Assembly: GCF_025821665.1 (NCBI RefSeq)
Contig: NZ_JACKSJ010000232.1
Coordinates: 1-35,405, forward strand
Length of the DNA stretch: 35,405 nucleotides
Direction: 5' to 3'
DNA from: [Mycobacterium] manitobense
GTDB lineage: Bacteria; Actinomycetota; Actinomycetes; Mycobacteriales; Mycobacteriaceae
The position numbers were made by a program, and so were the translations under genes. Shown in pieces: positions 21,360 through 26,829 of the stretch; within the stretch, counting starts at the first letter, position 1, and the number at the start of each line of letters is the position of its first letter. The notes under the pieces were generated by a model that searched no databases, was not told the DNA's origin, and saw only the letters and a program-made list of their open reading frames with translations.

Positions 21360-21824
21360 TCAGCCCGACGTCCGCACCCGGCGGTGCTCGCGCAGCGCCT
21401 CGATCTCGCGCTCGAAGTCGTCGGCCGACGAGAACGACCGGTACACCGAGGCGAACCGCAGGTACGCCACCTCGTCGAGTTCACGCAGCGGGCCGAGGAT
21501 CGCCAGGCCCACCTCGTTGCTCGGGATCTCCGGAGAGCCCGCCGCCCGCACTGCGTCCTCGACCTGCTGGGCCAGCAGGTTCAGTGCATCGTCGTCGACC
21601 TGACGCCCCTGGCAGGCACGCCGTACACCCTTGATGACCTTCTCCCGGCTGAACGGCTCGGTGACCCCGCTGCGTTTGACCACCGCCAGCACCGCCGTCT
21701 CCACCGTGGTGAAGCGGCGACCGCACTCGGGGCAGGAGCGCCTGCGGCGGATGGCCTGGCCCTCGTCGGTCTCGCGGGAGTCGACCACCCGCGAGTCGGG
21801 ATGCCGGCAGAAGGGGCAATGCAT
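21360..21824 (-). CDS. nrdR: Transcriptional repressor NrdR
   Basis: A 154-aa repressor of ribonucleotide reductase genes, responding to dATP/ATP. The N-terminal zinc ribbon has two CXXC pairs, Cys3/Cys6 and Cys31/Cys34 (MHCPFC and SCPECGRRF). An ATP-cone domain (about 46-136) follows, with VVKRSGVTEPFSREKVIKGV and AYLRFASVYRSF. The C-terminal tail is basic. The ATG at 21824 was chosen because it begins the zinc ribbon directly; GGAGCGACG precedes it. An inverted repeat overlapping its predicted -10 suggests the gene itself is controlled. The nitrobindin-like gene that I recall beside nrdR in M. tuberculosis (Rv2717c) is not present here. Confidence 0.96.
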   Translation of the reverse strand: MHCPFCRHPDSRVVDSRETDEGQAIRRRRSCPECGRRFTTVETAVLAVVKRSGVTEPFSREKVIKGVRRACQGRQVDDDALNLLAQQVEDAVRAAGSPEIPSNEVGLAILGPLRELDEVAYLRFASVYRSFSSADDFEREIEALREHRRVRTSG

Positions 21825-21846
21825 CGTCGCTCCTTCGCTCCGTCGA

Positions 21847-21881
21847 CAGGTACGCACGTCGAACCTCTCTGAGCGTACCTG
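21847..21881 (-). promoter_or_regulatory. Inverted repeat over the nrdR promoter
   Basis: CAGGTACGC (21847-21855) and GCGTACCTG (21873-21881) are perfect 9-bp inverted arms with a 17-bp gap. On the minus strand the upstream arm contains TACGCT (21877-21872), a good -10, and the downstream arm falls in the 5' leader of nrdR. The element could be a repressor operator, or a hairpin in longer transcripts. It does not resemble the known NrdR box. Confidence 0.45.
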
Positions 21882-21982
21882 CGCGGCGCCCGGACGACTC
21901 AGCGGCGTCGCGGTCGGCGCGCCTCCACGGGGCACTGCCACTCCCCTTGCGCAGTACGGCGATTCATCGCCCACGATGCCGG

Positions 21983-22432
21983 TCAGCCCACTGGGGCGAT
22001 CAGCGTCTGGCCCGCGTCGACCGCCGCCGAGTCCAGCTCGTTGAGTTCACGGATGCGATCGACGACCGCCGCGACCGGCGCCTCGGGCGCGACCCGCTGC
22101 GCGACCTGCTGCAGCGACTCACCGGTCTGGACCTGCACCACCGCCAGCTCGGCCGGCACCTGCGCGGGCGTGCCGACCACCCCACCGAGCTGCGCCACCA
22201 CGCCCAGCCACACCGTGATCGCCGCAGCGACCAGGGCGAGGCCCACTGTCGCCAACGGGGTGATCGGCCTGCGCCGGTGCGACGCCCGCGACACGAGCAC
22301 GCCCGTCCCGCGGTACTGGACGGGCCGCCCGCCGGGGCGGGTGGACTGCGGCCGCCTGCGGGCCTGCGCCGGCCGGCGCACGGGCCGGGTGACCGGTCGA
22401 ATCTCACTCTGCCGGGGTTCCACGATCGTCAT
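21983..22432 (-). CDS. chiZ: LysM-domain membrane protein, ChiZ/Rv2719c-like
   Basis: A 149-aa protein divergent from lexA, the position of Rv2719c, a DNA-damage-inducible cell-wall hydrolase that interferes with FtsZ-ring formation in M. tuberculosis. The N-terminus (about 1-55) is very Arg/Pro-rich and cytoplasmic. One membrane helix follows at about 58-82 (ITPLATVGLALVAAAITVWLG region). The C-terminal half holds a LysM peptidoglycan-binding domain (VQVQTGESLQQVAQRVAPEA, then IRELNELDSAAVDAGQTLIAP). A GGAGAGGGCAGG SD precedes the ATG. Two degenerate SOS boxes lie 53-86 bp upstream, so induction by DNA damage is likely. The hydrolase activity is carried over from the homologue. Confidence 0.85.
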   Translation of the reverse strand: MTIVEPRQSEIRPVTRPVRRPAQARRRPQSTRPGGRPVQYRGTGVLVSRASHRRRPITPLATVGLALVAAAITVWLGVVAQLGGVVGTPAQVPAELAVVQVQTGESLQQVAQRVAPEAPVAAVVDRIRELNELDSAAVDAGQTLIAPVG

Positions 22433-22484
22433 CTGCCTGCCCTCTCCGCCGGTGGTCGTTCGCTACTGTGTTCGAAACATACTC

Positions 22485-22498
22485 GCTCAGGTGTTCGA
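22485..22498. promoter_or_regulatory. Degenerate SOS (LexA) box
   Basis: CGCTCAGGTGTTCG matches the Gram-positive-type SOS box CGAACATATGTTCG at 10 of 14 positions. The right half-site is perfect and the left half is eroded. A similar half-good copy, CGCTACTGTGTTCG, occurs at 22462-22475. It lies on the ChiZ-like gene's side of the intergenic region. Confidence 0.45.
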
Positions 22499-22504
22499 TG
22501 GATA

Positions 22505-22518
22505 GAACATGTGATCGA
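22505..22518. promoter_or_regulatory. SOS (LexA) box
   Basis: AGAACATGTGATCG matches CGAACATATGTTCG at 11 of 14 positions. It starts 20 bp from the preceding box, about two helical turns, so cooperative LexA binding is possible. It controls the ChiZ-like gene, lexA or both. Confidence 0.55.
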
Positions 22519-22608
22519 ACTGTTGCGAAACGATAGAGCAGCCCACCGACAAGTCCCCCGGGACCGCCGGCGACGCCTCGGGCGGCGCCAGGATCCCGCG
22601 ACACGCCT

Positions 22609-22622
22609 CGAACACATGTTTG
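22609..22622. promoter_or_regulatory. SOS (LexA) box of lexA
   Basis: CGAACACATGTTTG matches the mycobacterial SOS consensus at 12 of 14 positions and overlaps the lexA -35 hexamer (22620-22625). Binding there should block RNA polymerase directly. Autorepression of lexA is established in mycobacteria. Confidence 0.9.
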
Positions 22623-22648
22623 ATCATCGGCCGTCGGGCGACTACATT
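22620..22648 (+). promoter_or_regulatory. lexA promoter
   Basis: TTGATC (-35, 22620-22625), a 17-bp spacer and TACATT (-10, 22643-22648) are followed by 7 nt and the ATG at 22656. It is the only leaderless-type promoter in the window with a recognisable -35 at the standard distance. Confidence 0.75.
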
Positions 22649-22655
22649 CGGCACC

Positions 22656-23372
22656 ATGAGCGACGACAGCAGGGACATCGGCGACGGCGGCAGCGCACCG
22701 GCGAGCACCGGCGGGCGGCGCAGCTCCGACAACGCCCTCACCGAACGCCAGAGCACCATTCTCGACGTGATCCGGGCCTCGGTCACCAGCCGCGGCTACC
22801 CGCCGAGCATCCGCGAGATCGGTGACGCCGTCGGCCTGACGTCGACGTCATCGGTCGCCCACCAGCTGCGCACGCTCGAGCGCAAGGGCTATCTGCGCCG
22901 CGACCCGAACCGGCCGCGCGCGGTCGACGTTCGGGCCTCCGACGATCACGTCACCCCGGTGGTCACCACCGATGTCGCCGGCTCCGACACACTGCCGGAG
23001 CCGACGTACGTCCCGGTGCTGGGCCGCATCGCGGCCGGCGGTCCCATCCTGGCCGAGGAGGCCGTCGAGGATGTCTTCCCGCTGCCCCGTGAACTCGTCG
23101 GTGAGGGATCGTTGTTCCTGCTCAAGGTGGTCGGCGAATCGATGGTGGACGCGGCGATCTGCGACGGCGACTGGGTGGTCGTGCGTCAGCAGAACGTCGC
23201 CGACAACGGCGACATCGTCGCTGCGATGATCGACGGCGAAGCGACCGTCAAGACCTTCAAGCGCACCCGCGGACAGGTCTGGCTGATGCCGCACAATCCG
23301 GCGTTCGACCCGATCCCGGGCAACGACGCGGCGGTGCTCGGCAAGGTGGTCACCGTCATCCGCAAGATCTGA
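22656..23372 (+). CDS. lexA: SOS repressor/protease LexA
   Basis: A 238-aa repressor of the DNA-damage regulon. The winged-helix DNA-binding domain (about 27-90) reads ALTERQSTILDVIRAS, then RGYPPSIREIGDAVGLTSTS. The C-terminal S24 protease domain has the self-cleavage bond Ala127-Gly128 (RIAAGGP), nucleophile Ser162 (VGESM) and general base Lys199 (ATVKTF). RecA filaments trigger self-cleavage. The ATG at 22656 was chosen from the -10 spacing; an in-frame ATG at 22620 lies inside the promoter and can be dismissed. The first 25 residues are a non-conserved Gly/Ser/Asp-rich tail. It is convergent with the LGFP gene, stops 4 bp apart. Confidence 0.98.
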   Translation: MSDDSRDIGDGGSAPASTGGRRSSDNALTERQSTILDVIRASVTSRGYPPSIREIGDAVGLTSTSSVAHQLRTLERKGYLRRDPNRPRAVDVRASDDHVTPVVTTDVAGSDTLPEPTYVPVLGRIAAGGPILAEEAVEDVFPLPRELVGEGSLFLLKVVGESMVDAAICDGDWVVVRQQNVADNGDIVAAMIDGEATVKTFKRTRGQVWLMPHNPAFDPIPGNDAAVLGKVVTVIRKI

Positions 23373-23376
23373 CGGC

Positions 23377-25365
23377 TCAGTCCGCTCTGACGAACCCGTT
23401 CGTGCGGGCGAATTCTTCGCTGGCGAACCAGAGTTCGGCGACCGTGTCGCCGTAGTCCGGGCTGTCCGGCGACCAGTACAGCCCGGACCGGGTGTCGGCC
23501 TTGATCGGGTAGCCCTCCGGCGGATCGTTCGAGTCGTCGAGCGGCAGATGGATCGCGGTGCGTCCGGGCGTCGGCTCGTCGATGTCGATCGCCGCGTGCC
23601 TGCCGCTCGGCGTCTCGTCCACCACCTCCACCCGCGTCGGCGTCGTGTCGACGTCGTCGGAGTTGTCCTGCACATCGAATACCGGCGCCCCCGCCGCCAT
23701 TGCGGCCGCCGCCGGCGCCGCCGTCGGCGGGTCGACGAACGACGACTCGGCCCCCGGCGGCTGCGCCACCCGCGGATCCCACGGACTCTCCGGTCCTGCC
23801 GATTCCGGTGCGACGCCGTGCTCGCCACCTTCGTCGTGGCCCGTGTACCGCGGATCGCTGTAGCGGTGCGGCTCGTCGCCGGGTGGCTCGCCGTGCGCAC
23901 CTTCGTCATGCAGGCGGTCGTGGTCGAGGTCGTCATACCAACCGTCACCCGGAGCGCCGAACGGTCCGTCGTCACCGCGCCCGTCGTCGCGCCGCCCGCG
24001 CCTGCGGCTGAGCACCACCGCGCCGGCGATCAGGCCGACCAGCACGAGGATCGGGATCAGCGCCAGCAGCCACCACGGATTCCACTGGTCCCATGGCCGC
24101 TCGAACCACCGCTTGGCGTCGGTGTCGGAGGCCTGCGAGTCGGCCGACGTCTCGGGCTGCTGCTGTCCCGGCACCTCGAGACCGGCCAACTGGGAGGCCA
24201 GCCCCGCCGGTTCGGTGCTGAACTTGCCTGTGCTGCGATCCCACGACAGCGCGCCGCCGCTGAACCGCTGCGTGACGACCTCGCCGTTCTCGCTCTGGTC
24301 GGCCATCGGCGCGCCGAGGTCGCCGGTCGCGCCACCGAGCTTCGACCATGCGGCGTTCATCGCTCCGCGCACGATCACCGGCCCGTAGTCGGGGGTCCAG
24401 TAGATGACCGGCTTGTCCTCGGCGGCGAAGGTGCTGACCCGGCTGTTGACGCCGAGGCCGCCGTCCGCCTCGTTGCTCGTCGGGAAGCCGAGGTCGCCCT
24501 CCGGCCCGCCGACACTCTCGTACTTGTCGAGCACCTGTCCCGACACGACGTTGGCACCCGTGGCCGGGGTGTAGAAGATCTTGCCGCCGGCGAAGTTCTG
24601 CCCGACACCGTCGGCGCCGATCGGGTACTGCTCGCCCTCCTTGGCGCCCAGCGGGCCCAGCGGGCCGCCCGCGGCACGGCGCGCGGCGTTGATGGCCGAC
24701 GTCGCGTCCTCCGGCACCTCGAGACCGGCCAGCTGCCCGGCGAGGTCTGGCGGCACGGTGGTGTAGGCCTTGGTCTTGCGGTTCCACGTCAGTTCCCCGC
24801 CGGTGAACTTCTGCGACACCTGGTCGCCGCGGTAGACCTCGTCCTCGGCGGGCACCCCGAGCGGCCCCGCGGAGCCGCCGAGCTTGTCCCACGCCGCGTT
24901 GACGGCGCCGCGGACCACCCGCGCGCCGGTGGCCGGCGTCCAGAAGATGACCGGTCGGTCAGCGGCGCTGAAGGTGGTGTTGCGGCTCTCCGGGCTGACC
25001 CGGCCGGGTTGTTCGTCGATGGTCGGGAACCCCAGGTCGCCGTCGGCGGGCCCGCCGAGCGACTCGTATTTCTCCAGGATCGCGCCCTGGGTGAAATGAG
25101 CCCCCGTCTGCGGGGTGAAGAACATCTTGCCCGCGGCGAAGTTCTGCGCGAAGCCGGCGCCGACCGGGTAGACGCCGCCGTCACGCGGGCCGAGTGGACC
25201 GGCCGGTCCGCCACTGGCGTCATACGCGGCGGTGATCGCGCCGTCGGCGTCGCTCTCCGGTGTCGCCCACGCGAGTGGTGCCGGCGCCACCGCGACGGCC
25301 AGCACCGCCAGCCCCACCGCTGCGCGCCTCATCGCCGCCCTCAGCAATGTGCGCCGCCCGCTCAT
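23377..25365 (-). CDS. LGFP-repeat cell-envelope protein with C-terminal sunset-like domain
   Basis: A 662-aa envelope protein in the Rv2721c position. A signal peptide (RRAAVGLAVLAVAVAPAPLAWA, about 12-34) leads to two homologous ~190-residue modules (about 40-230 and 231-420). Each has three LGFP-type repeats (SLGGPADGDLGFPTIDE and SVGGPEGDLGFPTSNE mark equivalent points). LGFP repeats are linked to binding of mycolyl/arabinogalactan wall components. One membrane helix (about 438-459, LLALIPILVLVGLIAGAVVL) and a basic stop-transfer follow. An acidic cytoplasmic linker ends in YPIKADTRSGLYWSPDSP, DTVAELWFASEEFA and NGFVRAD. A GGGGAGG SD sits 5 nt before the ATG at 25365. The wall-tethering role is inferred. 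Confidence 0.88.
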   Translation of the reverse strand: MSGRRTLLRAAMRRAAVGLAVLAVAVAPAPLAWATPESDADGAITAAYDASGGPAGPLGPRDGGVYPVGAGFAQNFAAGKMFFTPQTGAHFTQGAILEKYESLGGPADGDLGFPTIDEQPGRVSPESRNTTFSAADRPVIFWTPATGARVVRGAVNAAWDKLGGSAGPLGVPAEDEVYRGDQVSQKFTGGELTWNRKTKAYTTVPPDLAGQLAGLEVPEDATSAINAARRAAGGPLGPLGAKEGEQYPIGADGVGQNFAGGKIFYTPATGANVVSGQVLDKYESVGGPEGDLGFPTSNEADGGLGVNSRVSTFAAEDKPVIYWTPDYGPVIVRGAMNAAWSKLGGATGDLGAPMADQSENGEVVTQRFSGGALSWDRSTGKFSTEPAGLASQLAGLEVPGQQQPETSADSQASDTDAKRWFERPWDQWNPWWLLALIPILVLVGLIAGAVVLSRRRGRRDDGRGDDGPFGAPGDGWYDDLDHDRLHDEGAHGEPPGDEPHRYSDPRYTGHDEGGEHGVAPESAGPESPWDPRVAQPPGAESSFVDPPTAAPAAAAMAAGAPVFDVQDNSDDVDTTPTRVEVVDETPSGRHAAIDIDEPTPGRTAIHLPLDDSNDPPEGYPIKADTRSGLYWSPDSPDYGDTVAELWFASEEFARTNGFVRAD

Positions 25366-25397
25366 CCAACCTCCCCGTGGTCCGGCAAACTTCCCCG

Positions 25398-25403
25398 AAC
25401 GTA
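25398..25403 (-). promoter_or_regulatory. -10 element of the LGFP-repeat gene
   Basis: On the minus strand TACGTT, with CTGACG 18 bp further upstream as a TTGACA-like -35, would give a ~25-nt leader containing the GGGGAGG ribosome site. The rest of the 190-bp gap up to fadE20 holds a 12-bp palindrome GCGGCGCGCCGC (25514-25525), a weak terminator candidate for fadE20. Confidence 0.45.
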
Positions 25404-25555
25404 GCGCTTTCGCCGACGAGGCGTCAGATGACGTCGGACGAGAAAGCATCAGACCGATCTGAGGGAAAATACCCCGCAAACCGTGCCACCCGCGGCTGGT
25501 TGGCCTCCCGCGCGCGGCGCGCCGCCCCTCGTGACACCAAAACCGCAGGTGGTGG

Positions 25556-26728
25556 CTACACCCCCAGGCTGCGGCCGATGATCTCCTTCATGATCTCGGT
25601 GGTACCGCCGTAGATCGTCTGCACGCGCGAATCCAGGTACGCCCGGGCGATCGGGTACTCCCGCATGTATCCGTAACCGCCGTGGAGTTGCAGGCACCGG
25701 TCGATCAGATGGACCTGCTTCTCGGTCGTGTACCACTTGGCCATCGCGGCCTGTTCGACGGTGAGCTTCTCGTCGAGGTGCAACCGGATGAACTCGTCGA
25801 CCATGATCCGCACCGCGGTGGCCTCGGTGGCCAGTTCGGCGAGCAGGAACCGGCTGTTCTGGAAGCTGCCGACCGGCTTGCCGAAGGCCTTGCGCTCCTT
25901 CGTGTACTGCAGCGTCTGCTCGAGCACCGCCTCCATCGCGCCTGCGGCGACCACGGCGATCGAGAGGCGTTCCTGCGGCAGGTTCTGCATCAGGTAGACG
26001 AAACCCTGCCCCTCCTCGCCGAGCAGATTCTCGGCAGGCACCCGAACGTCGGTGAACGACAGTTCCGCGGTGTCTTGGGCGTCCATGCCGATCTTGTCCA
26101 GGTGACGACCGCGTTCGAAGCCCGCCATGCCGCGCTCGACCACCAGCAGGGAGAAACCCAGGGCGCCCTTGTCCGGATCGGTCTGGGCGACCACGATCAC
26201 CAGGTCGGCGTGGATGCCGTTGGTGATGAAGGTCTTGGAACCGTTGAGCACCCAGGAGTCACCGTCCTTGACCGCGCGGGTCTTGATGCCCTGAAGATCG
26301 CTGCCGGTGCCCGGTTCGGTCATCGCAATCGCAGAGATCAGCTCGCCGCTGCAGAACCCGGGCAGCCAGCGCTGCTTCTGCTCCTCGGTGCCCAACCGGA
26401 GCAGGTAGGGCGCCACCACGTCACTGTGCAGGGTGAAGCCCAGCCCGCTGTACCGGCCCGCGACGGTCTCCTCGTCGATGATGACGTTGTAGCGGAAGTC
26501 CGCATCACCGCCGCCGCCGTACTCCTCGGGCACGGCCATGCCCAGGAAGCCCTGCTTGCCCGCCTCCAGCCAGATGCCCCGGTCGACGATCTTGTCCTTT
26601 TCCCACTGGTCGTGGTGCGGCGCCACGTGCCGTTCCAGGAACCCCCTGTAGGACTCCCGGAACAGGTCGTGTTCGGGCTCGAAGAGGGTGCGTTCGTACT
26701 TGACGGCCGTGGAGCTGGACGAACCCAT
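25556..26728 (-). CDS. fadE20: Acyl-CoA dehydrogenase FadE20-type
   Basis: A 390-aa FAD enzyme that oxidises acyl-CoA to trans-2-enoyl-CoA, passing electrons to electron-transfer flavoprotein. Motifs are AIAMTEPGTGSDLQGIKT (about 133-150, FAD/substrate loop), NGSKTFITNG (about 162), YTKERKAFGKPVGSFQ (about 285) and LHGGYGYMREYPIARAYLD (about 343). The usual catalytic Glu near the C-terminus (IYEGT in MCAD) is Gly here (IYGGTTEI). Glu253 in PQERLSIA aligns with the base of isovaleryl- and long-chain-type enzymes. The substrate is uncertain. A SD, GGAGGT, lies 7 nt before the ATG. A TetR-type palindrome and -10 lie upstream. The symbol rests on synteny with Rv2724c. Confidence 0.93.
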   Translation of the reverse strand: MGSSSSTAVKYERTLFEPEHDLFRESYRGFLERHVAPHHDQWEKDKIVDRGIWLEAGKQGFLGMAVPEEYGGGGDADFRYNVIIDEETVAGRYSGLGFTLHSDVVAPYLLRLGTEEQKQRWLPGFCSGELISAIAMTEPGTGSDLQGIKTRAVKDGDSWVLNGSKTFITNGIHADLVIVVAQTDPDKGALGFSLLVVERGMAGFERGRHLDKIGMDAQDTAELSFTDVRVPAENLLGEEGQGFVYLMQNLPQERLSIAVVAAGAMEAVLEQTLQYTKERKAFGKPVGSFQNSRFLLAELATEATAVRIMVDEFIRLHLDEKLTVEQAAMAKWYTTEKQVHLIDRCLQLHGGYGYMREYPIARAYLDSRVQTIYGGTTEIMKEIIGRSLGV

Positions 26729-26766
26729 AGGTGATACCTCCGGTACTGGGTGTCGGGGATGCGGCC

Positions 26767-26772
26767 AACATA
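26767..26772 (-). promoter_or_regulatory. -10 element of fadE20
   Basis: TATGTT on the minus strand (within TATATGTT) fits TANNNT. Transcription would start near 26760, giving a ~32-nt leader that includes GGAGGT. The adjacent palindrome lies in the -10/-35 spacer. Confidence 0.55.
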
Positions 26773-26773
26773 T

Positions 26774-26791
26774 ACCAACCGGATGGTTGGT
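26774..26791. promoter_or_regulatory. TetR-type operator between fadE20 and the molybdoenzyme gene
   Basis: ACCAACC-GGAT-GGTTGGT is a perfect 7-4-7 inverted repeat. It starts two bases upstream of the fadE20 -10 hexamer, so a bound repressor would block that promoter; the divergent gene's -10 lies 25 bp to the other side. The ACCAACC...GGTTGGT form is typical of TetR-family regulators of acyl-CoA metabolism, but no TetR gene lies in the window, so the regulator acts from elsewhere. Confidence 0.75.
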
Positions 26792-26816
26792 CGCCCGCGC
26801 ACCGGCGGTCTGGTCA

Positions 26817-26822
26817 TAAACT
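26817..26822 (+). promoter_or_regulatory. -10 element of the molybdoenzyme gene
   Basis: TAAACT is followed by 7 nt (CGACACC) and GTG at 26830, fitting leaderless transcription. No Shine-Dalgarno is present. Confidence 0.55.
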
Positions 26823-26829
26823 CGACACC

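Noticed and set aside
23548..25404. A 618-codon plus-strand frame opposite the LGFP gene
   Set aside because: Shadow of the LGFP-repeat gene; the apparent internal repeats only reflect the duplicated modules on the other strand.
25514..25525. GCGGCGCGCCGC palindrome as a terminator or operator
   Set aside because: It has no loop and consists only of G and C in a GC-rich gap, so chance is a sufficient explanation.
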